Origin: CAZGKX01 sp964525945
GTDB taxonomy: Bacteria; Pseudomonadota; Gammaproteobacteria; Legionellales; Legionellaceae
DNA: 64,000 nt
Direction of reading: 5' to 3'
NCBI GenBank assembly: GCA_964525945.1
Contig: CAZGKX010000004.1
Coordinates: 7,692-71,691 of the forward strand
The notes beneath the pieces were generated by a model. It was not told the DNA's origin, did not search any database, and saw only the letters and a list, made by a program, of their open reading frames with translations. Made by a program: the position numbers and the translations under genes. Below, in pieces: positions 8,966-18,814 of the stretch (its first letter is position 1; every line of letters begins with the position of its first letter).

Positions 8966-9322
8966 TTAATGATGACCTCTGTTTAATGTGCTTCCGTAAT
9001 AGTCATGGATTTGCGTTCCCCATGCCTTACTGGACATATCAGGCCAATGGTCTTTGTCAAATCCAGGGGAATTTTTCAAGCGTTCTTTATCAATGGAAAT
9101 GGTGAAACAATCCATGGTGTTATCGTAAGAAAATATCTCCCAGGGGAGAGCAAAAAGCTTATCTCCCATGCCTAAAAAACCACCATAGGATAGAACAACA
9201 TAAGCCACTTTTCCTTGTAATTTATCAAGCATAATGGCTTCAATTTTTCCGAGATCTTCACCCTGAAAATTTTTAACATCTGCGCCAATAATATTGTCGG
9301 CATTTACGATTTGTTTATTCAT
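8966..9322 (-). CDS. PRC-barrel domain protein
   Basis: This is a 118-residue soluble protein with a single PRC-barrel (residues about 8-85), shown by IIGADVKNFQGEDLGKIE, the typical G..V.N..GE.LG.I opening, and then VAYVVLSYGGFLG. PRC-barrels are found in RimM, the photosynthetic reaction centre H subunit and many stress-associated small proteins of unknown role. A good ribosome-binding site (AAGGAGAG) precedes the ATG at 9322. The C-terminal tail (HWPDMSSKAWGTQIHDYYG) occurs in small stress-linked PRC-barrel proteins. A hairpin follows the gene. The role is inferred only as possible stress adaptation. Confidence 0.85.
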   Translation of the reverse strand: MNKQIVNADNIIGADVKNFQGEDLGKIEAIMLDKLQGKVAYVVLSYGGFLGMGDKLFALPWEIFSYDNTMDCFTISIDKERLKNSPGFDKDHWPDMSSKAWGTQIHDYYGSTLNRGHH

Positions 9323-9421
9323 GGCAACTCTCCTTGTTGGACTGCAAAAATTATTTTATACAGTATTTATAAGTGTAGACCATTTCATATAATTTTTGAT
9401 GAAATTAGTCGTAAATACAAA

Positions 9422-10939
9422 TCAATAAAACAATTCATCGCAAATATCACCATAATAATCATGAACATCAATCACTGAAATGGCTTCATTGATATCGTGT
9501 GAAAAATAACGATCTTGATCATAGAAGGGTACGCGCGCTCTAATTCTATCAAAATAGCGCTGTAATTCAGGGGATGTTTTAAGGGGTTTTCTAAAATCAA
9601 TCCCTTGGCAAGCAGCTAATGTTTCAATGGCAAGGATATATAAAACATTATCTGCAATTTTGTTTAATTTTACAGCTGCAAACGTTGCCATACTGACATG
9701 ATCTTCCTGGTTGGCCGAAGTGGGCAAGCTGTCCACAGATGCAGGATGGGCATAGGTTTTATTTTCACTCGCCAAAGACGAAGCCGTAACATGAGCAAGC
9801 ATAAACCCGGAATTTAATCCGGAATTTTCGACCAAAAATGGTGGCAATCCACTCAAATTTTTATCAATAAGCAACGATATTCTTCGCTCTGAAATCGAGC
9901 CAATTTCAGAGCCTATAATAGAAATTAAATCCGCTGAAAATGCTGTGATTTCAGCATGAAAATTTCCACCTGAAATGATGCTTTTTGTTTCTCTACACAC
10001 CAATGGATTGTCAGAAACACCATTGGCTTCATTGATTAAATGTGTCTGACTATCGTTCAAATAAGTCCACACTGCACCCATCACTTGGGGTTGACAACGC
10101 AGGGAGTAGGGATCTTGAACTCGAGGGCAATTTTGATGGTTATTGAGGATCTCACTGCCCAATAAAAAACGTTCAATAAGTGCCGAAAAAAGCACCTGCC
10201 CGTGATTGTTTTTTGTTGTGGAAATGATCGAATTAAAAGGTTTAATACTGCCCGCTGCCGCGTCAATGCTCAAGGCGCCAGCGATACTGGCAATTGCAAA
10301 ATTTCGTTGGGTTTTTAGCAATCCGATGATCGCAATTGCCGTGGATACTTGCGTGCCATTTAACAGCGCCAAGCCTTCTTTTTCCACCAAAACAAGTGGG
10401 GCTATCCCCGCATTTTTTAGGGCATCCTTGGCTTGTATTTTTTTACCATCAACGAAACATTCCCCTTCACCGATGAGTGTCATGCTCATATGAGCTAAAG
10501 GCGCTAGATCACCTGAGGCACCTACAGAACCTTGCTCAGGAATGAAAGGGATGATATCCGCGTTATAAAGAGCGATCAATTGCTTAACAGCCTGGGTCGA
10601 TACCCCAGAATACCCCCGTGCCAAGCTGTTGATTTTGAGCAACAAGATCAGCTTGACTGTTTCTTTGTTCAAAGCACTGCCCACCCCGGAGGCATGTGAC
10701 AAAACAATTTTACGTTGCAGGGCTTTTAAATCGTTTTTTTCAATTTTTTGGCTGGCCAGTAAACCAAAACCGGTATTAATCCCATAAACGGTTTTATCTT
10801 GAGCGATAACTTGCTGGACAATCGCGTGGGATTCATCAATGACGGAATAGGCTGCTTCGTTAAGCGTAATTTTCGTGTTTGATTTTAATAAAAAGGAAAT
10901 ATCTTTGATAGAAAGTTCACCAGGAATAAGTTCAAACAT
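9422..10939 (-). CDS. hutH: Histidine ammonia-lyase
   Basis: HutH removes ammonia from L-histidine to give urocanate, the first step of histidine use. The 505-residue length is normal. The MIO-forming triad lies in GSVGASGDLAPLAHMS, the active-site tyrosine region is YGINTGFG, and LLNGTQ and the SADNPL-type loop (SDNPLV) are also present. It is divergent from hutG, whose start is about 90 bases away, so a shared control region is likely. Urocanase (hutU), needed to link HutH to HutI, is not in this window. Confidence 0.95.
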   Translation of the reverse strand: MFELIPGELSIKDISFLLKSNTKITLNEAAYSVIDESHAIVQQVIAQDKTVYGINTGFGLLASQKIEKNDLKALQRKIVLSHASGVGSALNKETVKLILLLKINSLARGYSGVSTQAVKQLIALYNADIIPFIPEQGSVGASGDLAPLAHMSMTLIGEGECFVDGKKIQAKDALKNAGIAPLVLVEKEGLALLNGTQVSTAIAIIGLLKTQRNFAIASIAGALSIDAAAGSIKPFNSIISTTKNNHGQVLFSALIERFLLGSEILNNHQNCPRVQDPYSLRCQPQVMGAVWTYLNDSQTHLINEANGVSDNPLVCRETKSIISGGNFHAEITAFSADLISIIGSEIGSISERRISLLIDKNLSGLPPFLVENSGLNSGFMLAHVTASSLASENKTYAHPASVDSLPTSANQEDHVSMATFAAVKLNKIADNVLYILAIETLAACQGIDFRKPLKTSPELQRYFDRIRARVPFYDQDRYFSHDINEAISVIDVHDYYGDICDELFY

Positions 10940-11032
10940 ATATATTTCATCCAGAAATGGTTATGATTATGTGTGTTTACCTTATTAATATTTAATTGAC
11001 AATAGTTCATGACGCATTTTTGTGAGTTCACA

Positions 11033-11992
11033 ATGAATCAAACACAACACTTGTATTTCCCAAACGTTGATCAAACCCTATGGACAGGGCGTAAAGATGC
11101 CTTGGACAATGAATATTTGTACCAGCGCGTTCAATATTTGGATTTAAACACAGCCTCTACCGCATCTTTAAACGGTTATTGTTTATTGGGATTTGAATCG
11201 GACGAAGGTGTAAAGCGCAACCTAGGCAATGAAGGGGCCAAAGATGGCCCAATGTCCTTTAGGCAGGCCGCGTCTAAGTTGCCGGTTCACGCGCCATTTA
11301 ACCTTTATGATGCAGGCAATGTGAAGTGTTTGGACAATGATTTGGAAAGCGCTCAAGCGGAATTAAAAGGACGTGTGGCTGATATTTTGTCAAGAGGATT
11401 GACACCCATTGTGATCGGCGGCGGGCACGAAACAGCATGGGGGCATTTTCAAGGCATTGAACACATGTATCCGCATGACGACATCACCATCTTGAATTTT
11501 GATGCGCATTTTGATCTACGGCCATTAATTCACAACCAACTAGGGAGTTCAGGCACTCCTTTTCGCCAAATCAGCAACTATTTAGAGGCTAAAAACAAAC
11601 CTTTCCATTATTTTTGCGCAGGCATACAACCCTATTCCAATATTCGGAGCTTGTTTGATTTTGCCAAAGCCAAAAAAGTAGACTATTTGCTCGCGGAACA
11701 CATTCATGCCAACCCGTATGATTTGAATTTCATTGAAAAGGCCATCAATGCCTCTCAACACATCTACGTAACCTTGTGTTTGGACGTATTTGGAGCAGCA
11801 TTTGCACCGGGTGTAAGTGCCGCACAAACGCTTGGAATAGCTCCAACCTTTGTCATCGAAGCGCTACGGTTGTTAAAACAGAGCCAAAAAGTTGTGGCCC
11901 TCGATATAGTAGAGTTGGCCCCTAACTATGATCGTAACCAACAAACAGCCAAATTGGCGGCATTGTTGTTCATGGAATATGTTGCAGGATGA
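11033..11992 (+). CDS. hutG: Formimidoylglutamase (arginase family)
   Basis: HutG hydrolyses N-formimino-L-glutamate to glutamate and formamide, the last step of the pathway. Arginase-fold metal motifs are visible: IGGGHETAWGH, LNFDAHFDLRP and LCLDVFGAAFAPGVSA. In the last block the first Asp of the usual D.D pair is a Cys, a variant I believe is found in other HutG proteins. The frame is open from 11009; the ATG at 11033 (MNQTQHLYF) is preferred because eight extra residues have no counterpart, but no strong ribosome-binding site settles it. It diverges from hutH and is followed by an exonuclease gene six bases on, which may be co-transcribed. Confidence 0.9.
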   Translation: MNQTQHLYFPNVDQTLWTGRKDALDNEYLYQRVQYLDLNTASTASLNGYCLLGFESDEGVKRNLGNEGAKDGPMSFRQAASKLPVHAPFNLYDAGNVKCLDNDLESAQAELKGRVADILSRGLTPIVIGGGHETAWGHFQGIEHMYPHDDITILNFDAHFDLRPLIHNQLGSSGTPFRQISNYLEAKNKPFHYFCAGIQPYSNIRSLFDFAKAKKVDYLLAEHIHANPYDLNFIEKAINASQHIYVTLCLDVFGAAFAPGVSAAQTLGIAPTFVIEALRLLKQSQKVVALDIVELAPNYDRNQQTAKLAALLFMEYVAG

Positions 11993-11998
11993 TACCGC

Positions 11999-12586
11999 AT
12001 GAGTGTTGATGTGTATGTGAGTACGGACATAGAAACCGATGGGTTTATTCCAGGAATAAACTCCATGCTTAGCTTTGGATCCGCTGCTTTTTTGGCCGAC
12101 AAAACCCTCATTAGCACCTTTAGCGCTAATTTGGAAACACTCCCCGGCGCGACCCCCAATCCTCATACCGAAAAATGGTGGCTAACGCAGCCTAAAGCCT
12201 GGGCGGCTTGTCGAGAAAATATTCAAAAACCGCATACTGCAATGCAAGCTTATGCGGACTGGCTTGAACAATTGCCCGGCCGGCTTTTGTTCCTTGCCTA
12301 CCCAGTTGCGTTTGATTTTAGTTTTATTTGCTATTATCTCCACCATTTTGTGGGAAAAAATCCATTTGGTTTTGCGTGTATCGATATACGAAGCTATATC
12401 ATGGGCATGCAAAACCTGTCTTATCAACAAGCGGCTATGTCAAATTACCCCAGGGCATGGTTTGATAATTTACCCCACACCCATATTGCACTCGAAGATG
12501 CAATCGAGCAGGGCACTGTCTTTTGTAATGTTTTGCAACAGCAAAAAGTGCTGCATACAGCAGATCCACAGCCGAAATTACCTTAA
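11999..12586 (+). CDS. DEDDh 3'-5' exonuclease
   Basis: This is a 195-residue single-domain exonuclease. Exo I reads VSTDIETDGF, Exo II is contained in LAYPVAFDFSFICYYL (the AxxxxFDxxF pattern), and Exo III has the His-type spacing HIALEDAIEQG, which places it with the DEDDh (RNase T / DnaQ / oligoribonuclease) group. The substrate is unknown. It follows hutG by six bases on the same strand and converges with mfd, whose 3' end overlaps it by nine bases. Confidence 0.8.
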   Translation: MSVDVYVSTDIETDGFIPGINSMLSFGSAAFLADKTLISTFSANLETLPGATPNPHTEKWWLTQPKAWAACRENIQKPHTAMQAYADWLEQLPGRLLFLAYPVAFDFSFICYYLHHFVGKNPFGFACIDIRSYIMGMQNLSYQQAAMSNYPRAWFDNLPHTHIALEDAIEQGTVFCNVLQQQKVLHTADPQPKLP

Positions 12587-15500
12587 TTTCGTCAACAACG
12601 TGTTGATCTCATGAATGCGTTCCACATTGGATGTGCTGTCCAAATTAAAGCGCAACTTGGTAGGACCTTCCAGCTTATAACGTGCACTGTGCAGTTGAAT
12701 CAATTTGATCAATTCTTCAGGATTGATGTTAGGGGTGTTTGAAAATTCAATTTTGCCACTTTGCCCTGATGCATTGATGCGAATGATACCTAATTGCGCG
12801 GCCAAAAACTTTAATTCAGTCACCAATAGCAACTGTTTGACCGATTGCGGCAATAACCCAAAACGATCAATCATTTCGATTTGCAGATCCCTGAGCTGTG
12901 GTTTATCTTTGGCATTGGCAATGCGTTTATACATGATAAGTCGAGTATGGATATCACCAATATAGTCCTCAGGAATAATCGCGCTCATTTGCAAATCAAT
13001 TTCAGGCCCCTGATGCATGGGGGCGGCAAGCTCGGGGGTTTTTCCAGCCTTCAAATCACTGACTGCTTTGTCCAACATTTCCATGAATAAATTAAAACCA
13101 ATGGCATGCATATTGCCGCTTTGATCCTCACCCAATAGCTCACCGGCTCCGCGTATTTCCAAGTCATGGGTTGCCAAGGTAAAACCAGCCCCTAAATCTT
13201 CAAGGGATACAATAGCCTCTAAGCGCTTGATAGCATCGGGAGTCAAAAGTTTTTCGTTAGGGGTCAATAAATAAGCATAGGCTTGATGGTGAGAGCGTCC
13301 GACACGGCCGCGCAATTGGTGCAATTGCGCCAATCCGAATTTATCGGCTCGATCAATGATGATGGTGTTTGCCGATGAAACATCGATACCCGTTTCAATA
13401 ATGGTGGTGCAAACCAAGACATTGAAACGATGATGGTAAAAATCAGACATGATTTGTTCCAGCTGGCGTTCACGCATTTGACCGTGTGCACTTCGAATTT
13501 TTGCTTCGGGCACAAGGGCTTGCAAATCTTGGCAAATGCGTTCAATGGTCTGCACGTTATTGTGTAAAAAGAACACTTGCCCGCCCCGTAAAATTTCACG
13601 CAACAGCGCCTCTCTGAGGACTGGGTCATTGCGTTCTTGCCAAAACGTTTTAATGGCCAAGCGTTTTGCCGGAGGTGTTGCTATCAACGAAATATCACGG
13701 ATGCCCGCCATGGCCATGTTTAAAGTCCGAGGAATAGGGGTGGCCGTCATGCAAAGGATATCAATGTGGGTACGCAACGATTTGATGTGTTCTTTTTGTT
13801 TAACACCAAAGCGGTGTTCTTCATCGATGATCAATAAACCTAAATTTTTAAACTGAATATCTTTTTGAAACAGTTTGTGGGTACCTATCACAATATCCGT
13901 TCGCCCATCTTGGAGGGATTGAATCACTTGAGTGGACTCTTTACCGCTGCGAAAGCGTGATAGCAATTCAATATTAATTGGAAAATCTGCAAATCGATCA
14001 CGAAATGATTCAAAATGTTGTCCTGCTAACAAGGTTGTCGGCACCAAGACACAGACTTGTTTGCCATTTTGCACCGCGATAAATGCGGCACGCATTGCGA
14101 CCTCGGTTTTACCAAATCCAACGTCCCCACAAATCAAGCGATCCATTGGGCGTGATGCCTGCATGTCATGGATGATCTGATGAATGGCCTGCAGTTGATC
14201 ACTTGTTTCCGTAAATTTAAAGCCACTCGCGAAGCGTTGATATTCGCTTGCGCTGAACTCATAAGCGTGGCCAGGTTTTGCTTCACGTTTGGCATACAGA
14301 TCCAACAGCTCAATGGCCACATCATGGATTTTTTCTGCGGCCTTTTTCTTTTCTTTTTGCCATTGATCCGTTCCCAATCGATGGAGGGGTGCATGATCAC
14401 TGTCCGCGCCAGTGTAGCGGCTAATAAGGTTTAAAGAGGTAACAGGCACATAAATTTTATCGTCGCCCGCATAAGCGAGGATTAAAAACTCATTCATTTG
14501 ACCATTGTGTTCAATGGGTTGCAAACCCAAGTATCGACCAACACCAAACTGCAAATGAACAACAGGCGCGCCCATTCGAAGTTCTGCTAAATCACGGATA
14601 ATTAAATCCGGATCAACCGATTTTTGGGTGCTTCGCCGTTGTGGGATGCTTTGTTCACCAAACAGTTGGGATTCCACAATAATGGAAATGGCCGCATCAT
14701 TGAGTTCCGCACCATGGATCAAGGGACCTGTTGTAATGGCGATGGAAACATTGTCTTGAAGAAAAGAATGCCACGATGCGGTTACTTTTGGAGCAATGCT
14801 GCTTTGTTTCAATAAATCAAGCAACACCTCACGCCGCCCGGCACTTTCCACCATTAATAAATAACGACGCTCTGGGTTTGACATGAACGCACATAGCTGA
14901 GAGAGGGGTTGTGGTGCGTGCCTATCAATTGGTAAGGTCGGGGGTTTGTCCACGTTGAAATTGGCTATAATTCCTTTGTTTTCAACAGGTTTGTGGTAGA
15001 TGCGAATTTGCGGGAAACGATTGGCTTGTGTCATGAATTCCGTCGGGGATAAAAAACATTGCTCAGGTGGCAAAATTGGACGGGATATATCATAACTTCT
15101 TTGTTCATAGCGTGTTGATAGCTCACGCCAAAATTGCTCCGCATGCTCGTGGGTGGCTTCAATCAGGCAAATCGAAGCATTTTCTGGTAAATAGTCAAAC
15201 ACAGTTGCAGCTGTTTCAAAAAAGAGGGGAAGATAATATTCAATTCCACCAGGAAATTGACCTGCTGTAACGGCTTCATAAATTGAACATGCACTTGGAT
15301 TACCGGTAAATTTCTCTCTAAATTGACGCCGAAACAACGCGATACTGTGCTCATTGAGTGGGAATTCACGTGCGGGTAAAATTCGAATTTCTTTGATCTT
15401 TTCTATGGTGCGTTGCGTGTCCACATCAAACAGCCGCAGGCTGTCTACGGTGTCGTCAAATAATTCAATCCGGTAGGGGTACGCACTGCCCATAGGAAAC

Positions 15501-16018
15501 AGATCAATGATCGCGCCGCGAATAGCAAATTCACCATGTTCCAGGACTTTATTCACGCAATAATAGCCTGCTTGTTGCAAATGATGCCTGAATGAATTGA
15601 TTTGCAATTGTTGCCCTTGGCTTAGAATAAAAGCATATTGGCTAAGAAACTGTGAAGGGCACAAACGGTGCATTAAGGTACTGGCAGCACTGATTACAAT
15701 GGCATTGTCGGTTTGTTGCAAACGACTTAACGTGGTTAAACGTTCGGAAATGATGTCTTGATGAGGTGAGAATTGGTCATAGGGCAAGGTTTCCCAATCA
15801 GGGAAAAGCAAGAGTTCTTGACCAGGTACACCGTCTAAAAAAAATTGTAATTCATTTAATAATTGGGTCGCTGACAAATTATCGGGGGCAACAAGCAATT
15901 TAATGCCGTGCGTTTGTTTGCAATATTCGGCCAATGCCAACGATAAACTGCTGCCATACAGTTGCCCCCAGGTTTGTTTTTTAGTGGTGGGTTGGGGGAG
16001 CAATAGAGGTGTTTGCAT
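12578..16018 (-). CDS. mfd: Transcription-repair coupling factor
   Basis: Mfd removes RNA polymerase stalled at DNA lesions and recruits UvrA. The protein is 1146 residues, the usual size. In order it carries an N-terminal UvrB-like region, the RNA-polymerase-binding domain (VVHLQFGVGRYLGLQ), and the translocase domains with Walker A GDVGFGKTEVAMRAAF, Walker B LLIIDEEHRFG, the TATPIPRTL motif and motif VI QLRGRVGRS. The C-terminal autoinhibitory region ends at 12578. The start at 16018 gives the usual short lead before GQLYGSSLSLALAEY. Its 3' end overlaps the convergent exonuclease gene. Confidence 0.97.
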   Translation of the reverse strand: MQTPLLLPQPTTKKQTWGQLYGSSLSLALAEYCKQTHGIKLLVAPDNLSATQLLNELQFFLDGVPGQELLLFPDWETLPYDQFSPHQDIISERLTTLSRLQQTDNAIVISAASTLMHRLCPSQFLSQYAFILSQGQQLQINSFRHHLQQAGYYCVNKVLEHGEFAIRGAIIDLFPMGSAYPYRIELFDDTVDSLRLFDVDTQRTIEKIKEIRILPAREFPLNEHSIALFRRQFREKFTGNPSACSIYEAVTAGQFPGGIEYYLPLFFETAATVFDYLPENASICLIEATHEHAEQFWRELSTRYEQRSYDISRPILPPEQCFLSPTEFMTQANRFPQIRIYHKPVENKGIIANFNVDKPPTLPIDRHAPQPLSQLCAFMSNPERRYLLMVESAGRREVLLDLLKQSSIAPKVTASWHSFLQDNVSIAITTGPLIHGAELNDAAISIIVESQLFGEQSIPQRRSTQKSVDPDLIIRDLAELRMGAPVVHLQFGVGRYLGLQPIEHNGQMNEFLILAYAGDDKIYVPVTSLNLISRYTGADSDHAPLHRLGTDQWQKEKKKAAEKIHDVAIELLDLYAKREAKPGHAYEFSASEYQRFASGFKFTETSDQLQAIHQIIHDMQASRPMDRLICGDVGFGKTEVAMRAAFIAVQNGKQVCVLVPTTLLAGQHFESFRDRFADFPINIELLSRFRSGKESTQVIQSLQDGRTDIVIGTHKLFQKDIQFKNLGLLIIDEEHRFGVKQKEHIKSLRTHIDILCMTATPIPRTLNMAMAGIRDISLIATPPAKRLAIKTFWQERNDPVLREALLREILRGGQVFFLHNNVQTIERICQDLQALVPEAKIRSAHGQMRERQLEQIMSDFYHHRFNVLVCTTIIETGIDVSSANTIIIDRADKFGLAQLHQLRGRVGRSHHQAYAYLLTPNEKLLTPDAIKRLEAIVSLEDLGAGFTLATHDLEIRGAGELLGEDQSGNMHAIGFNLFMEMLDKAVSDLKAGKTPELAAPMHQGPEIDLQMSAIIPEDYIGDIHTRLIMYKRIANAKDKPQLRDLQIEMIDRFGLLPQSVKQLLLVTELKFLAAQLGIIRINASGQSGKIEFSNTPNINPEELIKLIQLHSARYKLEGPTKLRFNLDSTSNVERIHEINTLLTKLR

Positions 16019-16060
16019 AATGAAGACGACGATAATATTTAGGGAGAAAGAGTATACAGC

Positions 16061-16702
16061 TTAAACAACGGTTAGAGTAGGGATCTTCAACACTGAATAA
16101 GCATAACCAATCGAAAACCCCGCAATCAAGCCGAATAAATGCCCTTCCCAGGAAACGCCTTTCTTGCCAGGGAAAACCGATAAAAAAATACCCGCAAAAT
16201 AATAGATGCAAACAATACCTAATAAAATAGCGGTTAAAGTGCCCTGTTGGTATACATCACTGACCAGCAATGCCCAAAAACCGGTGATAACCGCACTCGC
16301 TCCAATATGAAGACCCGGTTTTGCGAACAACCAAATCAATAGTCCACTGCTGAGTGTCATCAAAACAGTGGTTAATATAAAATAATGCAAGCCATGGATT
16401 AAAATAAAATTGCTCAACACCACCAAAGGTATGGAATTAAAAAATAAATGATTGAAATTACTGTGCAACAGGGGGGCAAACAATATCCCCGATAGACCAT
16501 ATATTTTCCGGGGAATTATCCCCAACAGCAAAATGCGTTTTTCCAATAAGCTGACAAAAAATACGGACCATAACACCGCCAACAGGATAAACAAGGTCAC
16601 CAAATTTTTACTGGTTTGCATCGTAATCAAAGTAAAACTGTCAGCCAATTGCTCAAGCATACAATGCCTCATGATGGGCATGAGCCCATTAAACGTTAAC
16701 AC
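16061..16702 (-). CDS. Rhomboid-family intramembrane serine protease
   Basis: This is a polytopic membrane protein of about 200 residues with six predicted helices. Rhomboid landmarks are HSNFNHLFFNS in the first half (structural His/Asn), HIGASAVITGFWALL with the nucleophilic Ser of GAS, and a late WEGHLFGLIAGF supplying the catalytic His. Rhomboids cleave membrane proteins within the bilayer; the substrate is unknown. The usual GASG is GASA here. Several in-frame ATGs exist between 16702 and 16660 and none has a clear ribosome-binding site, so the N-terminus is uncertain. It lies upstream of mfd on the same strand and is divergent from mip. Confidence 0.82.
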   Translation of the reverse strand: MLTFNGLMPIMRHCMLEQLADSFTLITMQTSKNLVTLFILLAVLWSVFFVSLLEKRILLLGIIPRKIYGLSGILFAPLLHSNFNHLFFNSIPLVVLSNFILIHGLHYFILTTVLMTLSSGLLIWLFAKPGLHIGASAVITGFWALLVSDVYQQGTLTAILLGIVCIYYFAGIFLSVFPGKKGVSWEGHLFGLIAGFSIGYAYSVLKIPTLTVV

Positions 16703-16813
16703 TATAATATACTCTTTTAATCAACAGGCCCTAGTATTTATAAATTAATTTAGGCAAAATGATACCGAACAGTTTGAGGTTGATTCTGAATAATGAATAA
16801 AAGGGGATTGGTT

Positions 16814-17512
16814 ATGAAAATGAAATTAGTCGCTGCTGCTGCTGCTATGGGTTTAGCAATGTCTGCGATACAGGCTGCATCGGACGCACCGGCATTAAAT
16901 ACTGATGTGGATAAACTTTCCTACAGTATTGGGACTGATTTGGGGAAAAACATCAAGAAACAAGGCATCGAAATTAACCCCGCCATGATGGCAAAAGGAA
17001 TTGAAGACGGAATGAACGGTGGCACGCTGCTGCTTACTGATCAACAAATGAAAGACGTATTGAGCAAATTTCAAAAAGAATTGATGACAAAACGAGCGGC
17101 TCAATTTGATAAAAAAGCTGAAGAAAATAAAGTAAAAGGTGAGCAGTTTCTAAGTGCTAACAAGACGAAAGATGGCGTGATTACATTACCAAGTGGCTTG
17201 CAGTACAAAGTGATCACCAATGGAACTGGTGCTAAACCAGGTAAAGAAGACACCGTTACCGTTGAATACGCCGGCAAATTGATCAGCGGTGAAGTGTTTG
17301 ACAGCACAGAAAAAACCGGTAAGCCTGCAACCTTCAAGCTTTCACAAGTTATTCCTGGTTGGACAGAAGCATTGCAATTGATGCCAGCTGGTTCTACGTG
17401 GGAAATTTTTGTGCCAGCAAGCCTTGCTTATGGTGCACGGAATGTCGGTGGTTTAATCGGCCCAAATGAAACATTGATTTTTAATGTCCATTTGCTCTCT
17501 GTGAACAAATAA
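16814..17512 (+). CDS. mip: Mip-type FKBP peptidyl-prolyl cis-trans isomerase
   Basis: Mip is the exported Legionella isomerase that supports infection of amoebae and macrophages. The layout is complete: a signal peptide of about 22 residues ([18 protein letters not shown]), an N-terminal dimerisation region ([19 protein letters not shown]), a long alpha-helix ([13 protein letters not shown]) and a C-terminal FKBP domain ([51 protein letters not shown]). The ATG at 16814 is preferred over 16793 because it follows AAGGGGAT and starts the signal peptide. A hairpin follows at 17551. Compared with L. pneumophila Mip as I remember it, the similarity runs the full length, which is the best taxonomic clue in the window. 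Confidence 0.96.
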   Translation: MKMKLVAAAAAMGLAMSAIQAASDAPALNTDVDKLSYSIGTDLGKNIKKQGIEINPAMMAKGIEDGMNGGTLLLTDQQMKDVLSKFQKELMTKRAAQFDKKAEENKVKGEQFLSANKTKDGVITLPSGLQYKVITNGTGAKPGKEDTVTVEYAGKLISGEVFDSTEKTGKPATFKLSQVIPGWTEALQLMPAGSTWEIFVPASLAYGARNVGGLIGPNETLIFNVHLLSVNK

Positions 17513-17550
17513 AAACCCCTAGTCCAAGCAAGAACAAATCCAACACTTCT

Positions 17551-17580
17551 AAGGTGAGCGTGACAGCCGTTGCTCACCTT
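17551..17580 (+). terminator. Stem-loop downstream of mip
   Basis: Nine-base perfect arms AAGGTGAGC (17551-17559) and GCTCACCTT (17572-17580) enclose a 12-base loop, about 40 bases after the mip stop. No clean T tract follows, so termination may be weak or factor-assisted. Confidence 0.5.
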
Positions 17581-17603
17581 ACACCTAGTTTTATCTACTC
17601 ATT

Positions 17604-18804
17604 ATGAATAAACGTTTATTGATCATTTTTATCCTGGGATTTTCCTCTGGATTACCGTTAGCTTTAATCACAAGCACGTTGCAAGCATGGTTTGCAGACA
17701 CTGGTATGCCAATCATGGCAACGGGTATGCTCAGCCTGGTGGGATTGCCCTACATTTATCGCATTGTCTGGGGCCCATTGCTGGATCGTTGTTCATTGTT
17801 GTCGATCGGCAAACGTCGCAGTTGGATTTTGGTGATGCAAGTGTTGCTCTTGGTGGGCTTTAACCTCATGGCATGGCTTTCACCGCAAACAACCCCTACA
17901 ACAATGGGCATCCTCGCCTTTATTCTAGCCTGCTTTTCTGCCACACAAGATGTGGCCATCGATGCACACCGAACGGAATATTTACCCACCACCGAACATG
18001 GTATTGGTGCGTCTTTAGCCGTGTTGGGCTATCGCGTTGCTTTATTAATTGCCGGTGGTGGTGCATTGATCATTGCCCAATACAGTGGATGGGTGCTTGC
18101 TTACCGCCTGATGGGGTTGTGCATGCTGCCAGGCATAATTGCCACGTTATGGAGCCCGGAACCTTCTATAGAAACAACAGAGCTATCGTTTGTTACTTCT
18201 TTTTTAGAACCCATCAAAGAACTTTTTTCGCGGCCGCATGTCCTGGCACTCTGCTTATTTATCGTTCACCACCACGACCAGTGGCATTGTCATGCCATTT
18301 TTAATTCAAAACATTGGTTTTTCGTTAGAAACCATTGCGTATGTGAATAAAATAATAGGAATTGCTGCTGTTTTGTTGGGAGGCATAGTTGCGGGCTTGT
18401 TGTTAATGCGATGGACCATATACCGAGCGCTGTTTGCCTTTGGAATATTGCAAGCGCTGACAAATTTGTTATTTATCGCGTTGGCTATGGTGGGTAAAAA
18501 TATAACCCTGTTTGCAGTGGCCGTGGTTTGTGACAATTTTGCTGCTGGCATGGGCTCAACAGCCTTGGTGGCTTATTTTATGGGTCTTGTGGATCGTCGA
18601 TTCACAGCCACCCAATTTTCCATTTTAGTGTCTATTTCTGCATTACCCCGTGTTTTTTCAGGTCCTATCGCCGCAACACTGCAATCATTGTTTGGTTGGG
18701 TAGGGTTGTACCAATTATCCTTTGTTTTAGCTTTGGTGTTTATTCCTTTTCTTTACATCCTTCAAAAAAGACAAATGGGGGATAAATTACCTCTGATCAG
18801 TTAA
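17604..18804 (+). pseudogene. ampG: AmpG-like MFS permease, frameshifted by a small internal deletion
   Basis: AmpG permeases import anhydro-muropeptides for cell-wall recycling. The first reading frame (17604 to about 18265) covers the first six helices, with the family block DVAIDAHRTEYL. The second frame (about 18258-18804) carries the rest, from FTTTTSGIVMPFLIQNIGFS onward. The join falls where AmpG proteins normally carry the conserved YKLGDAF segment after the seventh-helix start. Here LFIV is followed at once by FTTTT in the other frame, so about 20 bases that encode this segment appear to be missing. Both halves otherwise look well conserved, so the break is recent, or an assembly error. 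Confidence 0.72.
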
Positions 18805-18814
18805 GCTCCCACCA

